From Iamia sp. SCSIO 61187 (GTDB taxonomy: Bacteria; Actinomycetota; Acidimicrobiia; Acidimicrobiales; Iamiaceae), in NCBI RefSeq assembly GCF_019443745.1, contig NZ_CP050948.1, positions 5,074,144-5,138,143 on the forward strand: DNA of 64,000 nt, given 5' to 3'. The first letter of the stretch is position 1. Each line of letters begins with the position of its first letter. The translations under genes were made by a program, and so were the position numbers. This document shows, piece by piece, positions 52,925 through 61,671 of this stretch. The notes beneath the pieces are model-generated. The model worked only from the letters and a program-made list of their open reading frames with translations, searched no databases and had not been told where the DNA came from.

Positions 52925-53251
52925 ATGGCCAACGGAGTCGAGACCCTCACCACCACCACGTTCGACGAGACGGTCGCCACGTCCGACCTGCCCGTCCTCG
53001 TCGACTTCTGGGCCGAGTGGTGCGGCCCGTGCAAGGCGATCGCCCCCATCCTGGAGGAGATCGCCGGCGAGCACGGTGACCGCGTGCGCATCGCCAAGAT
53101 CAACGTCGACGAGAACCCGGACATCGCCCGGCGCTTCGACGTGATGAGCATCCCCACCCTGATCCTGTTCAAGGAGGGCACCGCCGAGGCCCGCCTCGTC
53201 GGGGCCAAGGGCAAGAACCAGCTGGTCCAGGAGATCAGCGCCCACATCTGA
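52925..53251 (+). CDS. trxA: Thioredoxin
   Basis: A 108-residue thioredoxin of normal length. The redox motif WCGPC (about residues 31-35) lies in VDFWAEWCGPCKAIAPILEEIA, and the cis-proline is in SIPTLILFK. It receives electrons from TrxB and reduces cytoplasmic disulfides. AAGGAGAG lies about eight bases before ATG 52925. A strong hairpin terminator follows 42 bases after the stop. Confidence 0.97.
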   Translation: MANGVETLTTTTFDETVATSDLPVLVDFWAEWCGPCKAIAPILEEIAGEHGDRVRIAKINVDENPDIARRFDVMSIPTLILFKEGTAEARLVGAKGKNQLVQEISAHI

Positions 53252-53292
53252 TCTCGGCCGGGGGCCGCACCGGACCCCCTGACGTCCGTCCC

Positions 53293-53324
53293 CCGGGGGA
53301 CCGGTCCCACGGCCGGTCCCCCGG
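53293..53324 (+). terminator. Hairpin terminator after trxA
   Basis: CCGGGGGACCGG (53293-53304) and CCGGTCCCCCGG (53313-53324) form a perfect twelve-base stem with an eight-base loop, 42 bases after trxA. Confidence 0.75.
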
Positions 53325-53400
53325 TCGCGTCCAGGCGTGTCCCTCGGGCCCACTCGCCTCCGCCTCGCCGGGCGCCGGACCGAACGCGGTGGCCAGGCTC

Positions 53401-53406
53401 TAGCCT
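53401..53406 (+). promoter_or_regulatory. Leaderless -10 box (TAGCCT) of amidase-like gene
   Basis: TAGCCT ends six bases before GTG 53413. Confidence 0.5.
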
Positions 53407-53412
53407 GCGGCG

Positions 53413-54426
53413 GTGCCCGACCGGACCTCTGCCGCCCGTCTCGCGACGGGCGCCGACCCCCTGCCGCTGCGCCGGGGCGATGCCGGGCCGGCGGTGGAGG
53501 ACCTCCACCACCGCCTGCGCCGGACCGGCGCCCAGCCCGGGGTCGACGGCGTGTACGACGAGGCCACCGAGGCGGCCATCCGGGTCTTCCAGGCCGAGCG
53601 CGGCATCCGCGTCGACGGGGTGTGCGGCGCCCAGACCTGGACCGCCCTGGTCGAGGCCGGGTGGCGGCTCGGCGACCGCCTCCTCTTCGAGCGCCAGCCC
53701 ATGCAGCGGGGCGACGACGTGGCCGAGCTCCAGACCCGTCTGGGCGGCCTGGGCTTCCTCGACGACCGGGTCGACGGCTTCCTCGGCCCCCGCACGCGCC
53801 AGGCCCTGCAGGACTTCCAGCGCAACTGCGGGCTGACCGTGGACGGGATCTGCGGCCCCGAGACCATCGCCGAGCTGGTGCGCCTGGGGACGCGCACCCC
53901 GACCGAGGTGAAGGCCGGCGTCGTGGAGCGGGCCCGCCTGCGGGCCACCCCCCGCCACCTGACCGGGCGCCGCATCGTGGTGGGTGACCTCGGCGGCGTG
54001 GCCGCCCTGGCCGCCACCGTCGACCGCGTCCTCCACGCCCTGGGCGCGGTCACCAGCGTCATCTCCCACCCCGACGGGTCCGCCCAGGCCCAGGAGGCCA
54101 ACGCCCTCGACGCCGACCTGTACATCGGGCTCGGCATCGCCCCCGAGGCCCGCTGCGCCTTCTACGCCACCAACGGCTTCCTCTCCGAGGGCGGGCAGCG
54201 GCTGGCCACGTTGGTGGCCGACGAGCTCGGGGACCCGGCGCTGGGGCTGGACCAGATCGCCGTCATCGGGATGCGCCTCCCCGTGCTGCGCGAGACGCGC
54301 ATGCCGGCGGTGGTCTGCGAGCTCTCCCCCGCCCGGGCCGTCGTCGAGCTCGGGCCGCTCCTCGCCGAGCGGATCCGCACGGCCGTCGACGCCTGGGTCA
54401 CCGACCCGCTCCCCGCCCAGACCTGA
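53413..54426 (+). CDS. CwlM-like peptidoglycan-binding pseudo-amidase
   Basis: A 337-residue protein with two peptidoglycan-binding (PG_binding_1) repeats at about residues 20-78 (DAGPAVEDLHHRLR, GVDGVYDEATEAAIRVFQ) and 98-155 (GDDVAELQTRLGGLGFLDDRVDGFLGP), then a domain resembling Amidase_3. The amidase motifs are lost: the DPGHGG zinc motif is VVGDLGGV, the SLHAN histidine is replaced by YIGLGIAPE. It is therefore expected to be inactive, like CwlM of mycobacteria, which regulates MurA. No signal peptide, so cytoplasmic. Synteny with trxA and parB matches cwlM. Confidence 0.8.
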   Translation: MPDRTSAARLATGADPLPLRRGDAGPAVEDLHHRLRRTGAQPGVDGVYDEATEAAIRVFQAERGIRVDGVCGAQTWTALVEAGWRLGDRLLFERQPMQRGDDVAELQTRLGGLGFLDDRVDGFLGPRTRQALQDFQRNCGLTVDGICGPETIAELVRLGTRTPTEVKAGVVERARLRATPRHLTGRRIVVGDLGGVAALAATVDRVLHALGAVTSVISHPDGSAQAQEANALDADLYIGLGIAPEARCAFYATNGFLSEGGQRLATLVADELGDPALGLDQIAVIGMRLPVLRETRMPAVVCELSPARAVVELGPLLAERIRTAVDAWVTDPLPAQT

Positions 54427-54742
54427 CCGCCCCCCTCACCTCCAACGGGTGATGCCACCCGGATCGCCGCAGAGGCCCCTCAGCGGCCGTCTGCCGGCCT
54501 GTGGGGGCTCTCGGCATGGATGGGTGCGGGCGATCGGGCCGTCCGCGTCCCATCCTCATGCGCTGATGGAGGGCTGACCGCCAGCTCGGTGCTGACGGAT
54601 CGCCGAGGAGCAGCGAGTCTCGACCTCTCTCGTCGCCGGTCCCCGTCCCGCCGTCCCTCCCGCGCGCCAAGAGGGTCACCGTTGTCCACCGAGTTGTCCA
54701 CAGGCTGTGGTCAACGGTGAGGAGAGGTGGAGGGGGCGCCCC
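54427..54742. other. Intergenic region with DnaA-box-like cluster
   Basis: These 316 bases between the amidase-like gene and parB hold no gene. Near parB lie TTGTCCACC (54682-54690), TTGTCCACA (54694-54702) and TGTGGTCAA (54706-54714). The first and third can pair as a stem and may terminate parB. The rest has no recognised feature. Confidence 0.6.
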
Positions 54743-55645
54743 TCACGCCGACGGCGGGGTGACAGCAGTGGGGTCGGTGAGGATGCGGTAGATCCGCTCC
54801 AGGTCCTCCACCGTGGCGAAGTCGATGACGACCTTGCCCCGCTTGGCCCCCATCGAGACCGAGACCCGGGTGTCGAGCCGGTCCGACAGCAGGCCCTCGA
54901 GCTCGAGCAGGCCCGGCGGCCGGGTGTGGCCGGGCTCGGCCGGCGCCTTGGCCGCGGGGGTGGTCCCCGTCTGGCGGGCCCGGACGGCCTCCTCGACGTC
55001 GCGCACGGTGAGCGACCGCTCGACGCACCGGCGGGCCAGCGCCTCCTGGTACGCCCGGTCGGGGCTCCCGAGCAGCGCCCGGGCGTGGCCGGCGGACAGC
55101 TGCCCGTCGCGCACCATGCGCTGGACCGAGGGGGGCAGCTGGAACAGCCGCAGGATGTTGGCCACCGCCGACCGGGACCGACCGACCTTGCGGGCCACGT
55201 CGTCCTGGGTGAGGCCGAAGTCCTCGATCAGCTGCTGGTACGCCCCAGCCTCCTCGAGCGGGTTGAGGTCCTGGCGGTGGAGGTTCTCGACCACGGCCTG
55301 CTCGAGCGACGTGCTGTCGTCGATCGTGCGCACGACGGCCGGGATGCGCGACAGCCCGGCGCGGCGGGCGGCCCGCCAGCGGCGCTCGCCGGCGATCAGC
55401 TCGTAGCGCTCCCCCGCCGGGCGCACCAGGATCGGCTGCAGGACGCCCAGCTCCCGCACCGACGCCGCCAGGGACGCCAGGCTCTCCTCGTCGAAGTGGC
55501 TCCGGGGCTGGTGCGGGTTGGGGTCGATGTCGCCCACGGCCAGCTCGGTGAGCCCGGGGCCGGTGACCGGCGGGGCCTCGGAGGGCTCCGAGGAGCCGGG
55601 GATGAGCGAGTCGAGACCTCGCCCCAGGCCGCTACGCCGGGCCAC
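54743..55645 (-). CDS. parB: Chromosome partitioning protein ParB
   Basis: A 300-residue CTP-dependent DNA clamp that loads at parS and spreads. The N-terminal domain includes DPNPHQPRSHFDEESLASLAASVRELGVLQPILVR and the CTP-binding ELIAGERRWRAARRAG; the central helix-turn-helix is GLTQDDVARKVGRSRSAVANILRL; a C-terminal dimerisation region follows a low-complexity linker. GTG 55645 overlaps the parA 3' end by 14 bases, so they are coupled. Its target sites are the four parS sequences upstream of parA. Confidence 0.96.
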   Translation of the reverse strand: MARRSGLGRGLDSLIPGSSEPSEAPPVTGPGLTELAVGDIDPNPHQPRSHFDEESLASLAASVRELGVLQPILVRPAGERYELIAGERRWRAARRAGLSRIPAVVRTIDDSTSLEQAVVENLHRQDLNPLEEAGAYQQLIEDFGLTQDDVARKVGRSRSAVANILRLFQLPPSVQRMVRDGQLSAGHARALLGSPDRAYQEALARRCVERSLTVRDVEEAVRARQTGTTPAAKAPAEPGHTRPPGLLELEGLLSDRLDTRVSVSMGAKRGKVVIDFATVEDLERIYRILTDPTAVTPPSA

Positions 55646-56546
55646 GGCTCACCTCCTTGGCCAGCTCCCGGTAGGCGATGGCCCCCCGGGACGACGGGTC
55701 GAACGTGATGATGGACTGGCCGTAGGACGGAGCCTCGGACAGGCGCACGGTGCGGGGGATCACCTGCCGGCAGACCTTCTCGCCGAAGTGGTCCCGCACC
55801 TCCTGGGCCACCTGGTCGCTCAGCTTGGTCCGGGCGTCGTACATGACCAGCACGATGGTCGACACCCGGAGGTTCCGATTCAGGTTCTTCTGGACCAGGG
55901 AGACGTTGCGGATGAGCTGGCCCAGCCCCTCGAGGGCGTAGTACTCGCACTGGATGGGGACCAGGACCTCCTCGGCCGCGGCCATGGCGTTCACCGTGAG
56001 CAGGCCGAGCGAGGGCGGGCAGTCGATCAGGACGTAGTCGAAGTCGTCACGCACCTGGTCGATGGCGTTGCGGAGGCGCATCTCCCGGCTGAAGGCGGGC
56101 ACCAGCTCGATCTCGGCGCCGGCCAGGTCCAGCGCCGAGGGGGCGACGAGCAGGTTCTTGATCGCCGTGCCCTCGATGCAGTCCTCCATGGGGGCGTCGT
56201 GCAGGATCACGTCGTACATCGACGTCTCGAGCTCGCGCACGTTGATCCCGAGCCCGGTGCTGGCGTTGCCCTGCGGATCCAGATCGACGACCAGGACGCG
56301 GTAGCCCATGACGGCGAGGGCGGCGCCCAGGTTCACCGCCGTGGTGGTCTTGCCCACCCCGCCCTTCTGGTTGGCGATGGCCAGGACGCGGGGCAGCCCG
56401 TCGCGGGGGAGGCCGTCATCGGTCTCTTCGGGCTCGGGACGGGGCGCCGGCTCCGGTGCGGCGGGGGGAGCCTCGTCGACGGCACGAAGGGCCTCGAAGA
56501 TCGCCCTGCTGCGCTCGTCGACCGGCTCCTGCGACGTGGACGGCAC
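55632..56546 (-). CDS. parA: Chromosome partitioning ATPase ParA (Soj)
   Basis: A 304-residue Walker-type ATPase that positions ParB-parS complexes. The deviant Walker A is KGGVGKTTTAVNLGAAL (about residues 60-76), followed by VLVVDLDPQGNASTGLG and DYVLIDCPPSLGLLTVNA. An N-terminal extension of about 50 residues is acidic and Pro-rich. GTG 56546 is chosen because the protein becomes alignable there; the ATG nearby is in another frame. It precedes parB. Just upstream is a parS site (56604-56619). Confidence 0.95.
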   Translation of the reverse strand: MPSTSQEPVDERSRAIFEALRAVDEAPPAAPEPAPRPEPEETDDGLPRDGLPRVLAIANQKGGVGKTTTAVNLGAALAVMGYRVLVVDLDPQGNASTGLGINVRELETSMYDVILHDAPMEDCIEGTAIKNLLVAPSALDLAGAEIELVPAFSREMRLRNAIDQVRDDFDYVLIDCPPSLGLLTVNAMAAAEEVLVPIQCEYYALEGLGQLIRNVSLVQKNLNRNLRVSTIVLVMYDARTKLSDQVAQEVRDHFGEKVCRQVIPRTVRLSEAPSYGQSIITFDPSSRGAIAYRELAKEVSRGPA

Positions 56547-56603
56547 CGAGCCATCCTCGCGGCCAAACCCTCGACGTGCAAGGACCCTCGCCGGGTCACC
56601 CCC

Positions 56604-56619
56604 TGTTTCACGTGGAACA
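56604..56619 (+). other. parS site 1
   Basis: TGTTTCACGTGGAACA is the exact reverse complement of the classical 16-base parS site recognised by ParB. It lies 58 bases upstream of the parA start. Confidence 0.95.
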
Positions 56620-57420
56620 CGGTCCTCGGCCCCGTTGGGCCGCGCACCGGGGGATGGACCGGCGCCGGGCGGTCCGGGACCGGCTGACCCGCCCCAGGGA
56701 CGGCCGTCGCCCCCGAGCGCGGAGCGCCGGGCGTGGCGAGCCGCTCGGCACCGGTGCCGGCCGTGCGCTTCGGTCCCGCCCCCGACCACCGTCCCGTGGT
56801 CGGTGACGGAGGGGAGCCCCGGTCGGGCGCGGTGCATCCCCGGGCGCCTCGCGAGCGGCCGGACGGTCCCCCGGCCGGGCCGCCCGCCGCGCCAGCCCTC
56901 GCCCCGACCGCCGGACAAAGGGTGAGCCGCTCGTCTCCCGGGCGCGACGCGCCACCGGTGCCCCTCGTGCTCGGCTCCGGTCCTGCCTCCGACCGTCATC
57001 CGGAGCCCGGAGAGGGAAGAGGGCCCGTCGTGCACGGGTGGGGCCCCGGACGCCGCCACGAGCCGGCGACCTCCGACCCGGCGGGCCCGTCCGCCACGCC
57101 AGCCACCCCGACTGCGGTCCGAGGCGCCGGCACGAGGGTCCGCCGTCCCGCCCCCGCCCCACGGAGGCGATCCCGAGCTCCCCCCGCTCCGTCGCCCGAC
57201 GGTCCTCGACCGGTGCCGGCGCGGGGGCGCCTGCGGGCGCCCCCGACCGGGGCCGGTGCGTCGGCGCCTGTGCGGGTGGCGAGCGACCCTGGAGGCCCGA
57301 TCGCCGGCCCGTGACCTCCCCGAGACCCGGTGACCGACCGCGCCACCGGCTGCTGGTGCCGGTCACCCACGCGACGTTGCCGCCACCATCGGCCCGGCAT
57401 GGGAGCCGCGTGGGACGGAC

Positions 57421-57537
57421 CCGCCGACCGGTGCCAGGAGCGCGAGCAGACAGACGTGGCCACGAAGCCGGCTGGTGCGGTCACGCTCATCGGACCGATC
57501 CCCGTCGCCATCCTCGGTTCTGTTCGCGCCAGGCGAC
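57421..57537 (-). repeat. 117-bp dispersed repeat, copy B
   Basis: The minus-strand sequence matches copy A (14901-15017) at about 93% identity, counted by eye. It lies between parS sites 1 and 2, outside any gene. Confidence 0.85.
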
Positions 57538-57735
57538 ATCGGTGTCCGGTGGCGCTCTCAGAACGGCGCCGGCGGCCACACCACCGGCGGCCGAACCGAC
57601 CACCGACACGCCGCCCTCTGCCTGGCCATCGCGTTTCCGGATCACCGCCATGCTGATCGACCGCCGCACCCAGCACCCCCGACCCATCCCGCTGAGCCTC
57701 CCGGCACCATCCGTGGCCCACCCGGTGCCAGTGGC

Positions 57736-57751
57736 TGTTTCACGTGGAACA
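57736..57751 (+). other. parS site 2
   Basis: TGTTTCACGTGGAACA, identical to site 1, in the same orientation. Confidence 0.95.
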
Positions 57752-57964
57752 ACGCCGACGCGATCTCCACCGGCCCGCTGGGAACTCCAGCCGTGGACCG
57801 TCGCCGGCGCGTGCCGACGGCGCCTGGCGGCCCCTCACCCGGTTTCATCGCCACCGGGCGCGAGCCGGAGGTGCCTCGCCCCATCCGGGGCGGCCCGGTG
57901 TCCCCGAGGGGCGCCGGCGACGGGAGGCGCCACCAGGACGCCCGTCGACATCGCCGTCGCCCGG

Positions 57965-57980
57965 CGTTTCACGTGGAACA
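57965..57980 (+). other. parS site 3 (one base changed)
   Basis: CGTTTCACGTGGAACA differs from the other sites only at the first base. It is 213 bases from site 2 and in the same orientation. Confidence 0.93.
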
Positions 57981-58267
57981 TGGCGGGCGCGCCCGCCATC
58001 GGTCCGGGGGTTGCACCCGTCGACCGTGCCCGGCACGTCCTGTGCTAGCTCGTCGGCGGCCATCCGAGCGCACCAGCTCCCCGCACCAGCCCGAGCGCGA
58101 GACGTGCCTGGCGCCATCGGTTGGCACACCCGGCTCCAGGCAGGTTGCTTCAGCAGAACACGGGCGGCCGCCTCCGACATCGGCCCGTCCGGGGCCCGCG
58201 ACGGCCCCAGCCGGACGGCAGCTCTCCACGGACCACAGGCGGCCCTCGCCCACCGCGCCCAACGGCG

Positions 58268-58474
58268 TCAGAGGTCCCCGGCGAGGGTCTCGGCCGCCGG
58301 GGCGATGCGATCGGCGACGCCGGGGTCGTCCCAGGCCTGCCGGGCGATCGCCGTCCACTCCTCGCTCACATCGCAGCAGACGAGACGCCCACAGGCGGCC
58401 AGGCCGCGGGCGATGGCCAGCGCCGACATGCCCGTGAAGGTCCCCACCTCGACCGCCCGCCGGGCCCCGGTCAC
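58268..58474 (-). pseudogene. Fragment of an O-methyltransferase gene
   Basis: The minus strand here encodes GARRAVEVGTFTGMSALAIARG, CDVSEEWTAIARQAWDDPGV and ADRIAPAAETL, the SAM-binding core of family 3 (caffeoyl-CoA type) O-methyltransferases. The family normally has about 220 residues. Here the reading frame stops soon after the motif-III strand, and no N-terminal or C-terminal part was found in any nearby frame. It is a remnant, not a working gene. Confidence 0.75.
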
Positions 58475-60075
58475 CCAAAGGCCGGGCCCCGGGCCACCGC
58501 ACCCCGCAACGCCCGCACCAGGACCGTCACGTCGGCGCGGGCGCCCACGGGCCGAGGGGACCCGGTGCGAGATGTGGGTGACTGGCCCGCACGGCGGGCG
58601 TGTTCCATCCGAGGGTCCGGCCCGACCGACCCGGCCCCTGGTTCCCGCCGCCGCAGACGGACGGCCCTTCACCGGGCTCGTGGTCGTGCGCCCGAGGACG
58701 TCGTCGGGAGGGCGCCATCCCGACGAGGGAGCGGGTGTGTTCCGGCGAAGGTCGATGGAACGGCCGACACGCCGAGAGGCGGGGCCCGGCCCCGGTGGAC
58801 CGGGGGAGGCACACCGCGAGACCCAGGCGGCCGGGCCCGGTGGGCGAGTGCCGAGCAGACCGGGGAGGAGCCGGCCACCGGGCCGGTCCGCCGATTCCTG
58901 AACCGGGTGCTCGGTGGGCCCGCCTCCGCCTCACCAGCGGGTCGGCAGCCCCAACGAGGCCACGGAGGGAGCGAGCTCGGGCCGGGGCCGTGTCGGCGCT
59001 GATCGCCGTGCCGCGCGGGCGCTCCTGGGGAGCGGCCGCGCGGGTCGCGCCACTGTCACGGCGCGGCTTCGACGATCGGCGAGGACGGTCGCAGCGGCGA
59101 CGCCCTAGCCCCCGACCCGCGCCCTGCTGCCGGCGAGGCCTCGACCGGCGCTCGGTCGGGCGGCGCCGGCCGGGGGCCCCGGTGTCCGGGATCGGGGCAG
59201 GGTGCGCCCTCCCACGGTCGTGCACCCTGCTCGGCGCACGCACCGGGGGGGCTCGACCGGGCCGCGGCCGGTCAGCCGGGGCGTGGGGGAGCCCTGGCAC
59301 CCTGCCCCGCCGGGAGCCCGGCCCGCCGGCCGTGGGCGAGCGTCTGGCAGGGGGCCGCCGGCCACGACCGGTGCGGCGCCACCCGGACCGGCAGGGCCCC
59401 GGTGGGGTCGAGGCTGCTGCGCCCCGCCACCGACACTCCCCGGTCAGGTCGACGCCGCGCCGCGCCGGGGCGTGGCGACCCCCGTCGCGGCCGTCCAGGC
59501 GGACCGCTCCGGCGCCGCTCGGGCCATCGGACCCGTCCGACGGCGGACCAGGGGCCCGCCCAAAGGCCCGTTGCCGGCGACGGGCCCCCCGGGAGGACGC
59601 GACGCGATGATGCCGTAGGGCGCGGCCCATGGAAGGAACGGGACCGAGCCCGGCCCGCGCCCACGCCTCGTCGCGGGCCTCCCCGCCATGCCTGTACCGG
59701 GCAGCCCCGACGACCGCCGTTGCCGCTTCGCGTCCCGCGTCCAGGTCTGGCCGGCACGGCGGTGGAGGGTCGACCCGGTCGAGGGCTGGCGCCCGGGTCG
59801 CTCCCGCCCCTGCTGCGGGCCCCCGCCGTGGTGCGGCGCTCCTCGCGGCGACGAGGGCCGGGGTCGCCGCGGCGCGGGGGTCCGCCGGCGGGGTCGCCCG
59901 TTCGCAGCTGCAGCTCGAGCCCGACCGTCGAGTGCGTGTTTCACGTGGAACAGACCACCGCTCGCCCATGAACACCCGCCCACGGTGGGGTGAACCCCTG
60001 CCACCGGGTGCGAGGCGGCGCCGTCCACAGGATGTGGAGGACTCGGTGGACAACCTCCACCGGACCTTCACCAGA
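58475..60075. other. Gene-free parS region, right half
   Basis: About 1.6 kb without a recognisable gene. It contains parS site 4 and, near rsmG, a DnaA-box-like GGTGGACAA (60045-60053). Reading frames on both strands are low-complexity Arg/Pro/Gly and are judged non-coding. Confidence 0.6.
59937..59952 (+). other. parS site 4
   Basis: TGTTTCACGTGGAACA, identical to sites 1 and 2, in the same orientation, about 125 bases past the rsmG stop. Confidence 0.95.
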
Positions 60076-60729
60076 TCAGAACAGGGGCCGGCGGGTCGGC
60101 ACCCCGGGACGACGGGGGAATCGGTCCGGGCAGGCCTCGACCTGGCGGAGACGGGTGTAGGTCGCGCCCTCGACCTGTCGCGTCTCCTCGCGCTCCAGCC
60201 CCAGGAGGGCGAGCGCGGCGGCGTCCCAGCGGTCGCCGGTCGCATCGGGGGGGTCGCTGACGACCAGGACGCCGCCGACGGCCAGCAGAGGAGCGGCGCA
60301 CTCGGCGGTCACCGCCGGCGGGCCGAAGCTGCGGGCCAGCACCACGTCGTGACCGGCGCGCAGGACGTGGTCGCGACCGGCCTCCTCGGCCCGGGCCCAG
60401 TGCACCGCCACCCGCTCGCCGATCTGGAGGGCGGCCACGCAGAGCTCGAGGTAGGTGCAGCGCCGCTGGCTGGCGTCGAGGAGGACGACCCGGGCCCGGG
60501 TCCAGTGCTCGACCGCCACGACCAGCCCGGGCACGCCCCCGCCGCTCCCGAGGTCGAGCACCGTGGCCGGCTCGTCGGCGACGAGGGCGACGTAGCCGGC
60601 GCTGTGGGCGCGGAGGGCGGCATTGGTCTCGCGGCCGACGACGGCGCGCTCTCGCTGCTGGTCGAGGATCTCGGAGAGGGTCCGGGCGCGAGGACGCCCG
60701 CCCCCCTGATCGATGGGGGCGGGCGTCAC
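60076..60729 (-). CDS. rsmG: 16S rRNA (guanine-N7)-methyltransferase RsmG (GidB)
   Basis: A 217-residue SAM-dependent methyltransferase that modifies G527 of 16S rRNA. N-terminal region, then motif I TVLDLGSGGGVPGLVVAVEH, VVLLDASQRRCTYLELC and VLARSFGPPAVTAECAAPLL, all typical of RsmG. It starts at GTG 60729 and follows jag by 16 bases. Family length fits. Loss gives low-level streptomycin resistance in other bacteria. Confidence 0.94.
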   Translation of the reverse strand: MTPAPIDQGGGRPRARTLSEILDQQRERAVVGRETNAALRAHSAGYVALVADEPATVLDLGSGGGVPGLVVAVEHWTRARVVLLDASQRRCTYLELCVAALQIGERVAVHWARAEEAGRDHVLRAGHDVVLARSFGPPAVTAECAAPLLAVGGVLVVSDPPDATGDRWDAAALALLGLEREETRQVEGATYTRLRQVEACPDRFPRRPGVPTRRPLF

Positions 60730-60745
60730 CGGTGGTCTGGGGTGG

Positions 60746-61666
60746 TCAGGTGTCGGGGAGGACCACGACGCGTCGACGGGGCTCCTCGCCCTCCGAGGTG
60801 GTGCGCACCCCGTCGATGCCGTTGATCGTGTCGTGGACGACCTTCCGGTCGGGCGGCGACATGGGCTCGAGCGCCCGGGCGGTGCCGCTGGCGGCGACCT
60901 CCTCGCCGATCTTGGCCGAGAACTGCTCGAGGGCCTGGCGCCGGCGCTCGCGGTAGCCGCCGATGTCGATGCGGACCCGACCGTCCTGGCCGCCGGGCGC
61001 GGCTCGGAAGACGACGGTGCGGGCCAGCTCGTGCACGGCCTGCAGCGTCTGGCCCCGGGGCCCGATCAGCAGCCCGAGGTCGGAGCCGATGACCTGGACC
61101 TCACGGGTCTCGTCATCGATCTCGGCCACCTCGATGGTGGCCTCGGCGCCGAAGGCGTCGACGAGGCCCCGGACGAAGGTCTCCACCGCCTCGACGTGCT
61201 CGTCGAGGGTGAGTGTGGGCTCCACGCTGTCTCCTTGCTCGGCCTCCCGGCCGGTGTCGCGATCACCGCGGGCGCCGGAGTCGCGGCCCCCGCCCTGGCC
61301 GCCGCGGCTGCGCCGACGGCGGCGCGGGCCCGAGGACCCGGAGTCTGTTGACGAGTCGTCAGCAGCGGGTGCGTCGGCCTCGGCCGGGGCGGACCCGCCC
61401 TCGTCGCTCGGCGCCGCCGGGGCGTCGTCACGACCCTTGGCACCCCGCGGGGAGCGCTTGCGGTCGCGCCGCTCCTGCTTGGGGGGGTGCTGCTTGGGCA
61501 CGACCCGGGCCCGCACCCGGGCCTTGCCGCGCGTGCGTCCGAACAACCCCGGCTGGGGCTCCTCGACGACCTGGACCTCCGCGTCGGCCTCGTCGACGCC
61601 CAGGGTGTCGAGTGCCTGCTCGGTGGCCTCCTGGACGGTGCGCGAGGTGATCTCGACCCATTCCAC
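60746..61666 (-). CDS. jag: Jag/SpoIIIJ-associated RNA-binding protein (Jag_N, KH, R3H)
   Basis: A 306-residue protein: Jag_N domain (VEWVEITSRTVQEATEQALDTLG, residues 1-55), a long low-complexity linker rich in Lys/Arg/Ser/Ala, a KH domain with VQVIGSDLGLLIGPRGQTLQAVHELARTVV and an R3H domain with ALEPMSPPDRKVVHDTI. KhpB-type proteins bind RNA and are linked to cell elongation. GTG 61666 is preceded by GAGGAAG eight bases upstream, overlapping the end of yidC. Order yidC-jag-rsmG is the normal one. Confidence 0.93.
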   Translation of the reverse strand: MEWVEITSRTVQEATEQALDTLGVDEADAEVQVVEEPQPGLFGRTRGKARVRARVVPKQHPPKQERRDRKRSPRGAKGRDDAPAAPSDEGGSAPAEADAPAADDSSTDSGSSGPRRRRRSRGGQGGGRDSGARGDRDTGREAEQGDSVEPTLTLDEHVEAVETFVRGLVDAFGAEATIEVAEIDDETREVQVIGSDLGLLIGPRGQTLQAVHELARTVVFRAAPGGQDGRVRIDIGGYRERRRQALEQFSAKIGEEVAASGTARALEPMSPPDRKVVHDTINGIDGVRTTSEGEEPRRRVVVLPDT

Positions 61667-61671
61667 GTTGG

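Larger units (their letters stand above)
56620..58267. other. Gene-free parS region, left half
   Basis: About 1.65 kb with no convincing gene: reading frames are long only because of base composition and have no recognisable proteins. It carries parS sites 2 and 3 and one copy of the 117-bp repeat (57421-57537). It may serve as a centromere region. Confidence 0.65.

Noticed and set aside
53293..53324. Reading the trxA hairpin as an operator
   Set aside because: A perfect twelve-base stem with an eight-base loop 42 bases past trxA is the layout of a terminator, and the next gene has its own -10 box 77 bases on.
56546..57059. Extending ParA upstream in the same frame
   Set aside because: The extra 170 residues are low-complexity and pass through a parS site. 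GTG 56546 begins the alignable protein.
56620..57735. Long open frames on both strands in the parA upstream region, some over 240 codons
   Set aside because: They are rich in Arg, Gly and Pro and have no recognisable domain. Such frames are expected by chance in DNA with very few AT-rich stop codons. The conserved parS sites and repeat explain the region better.
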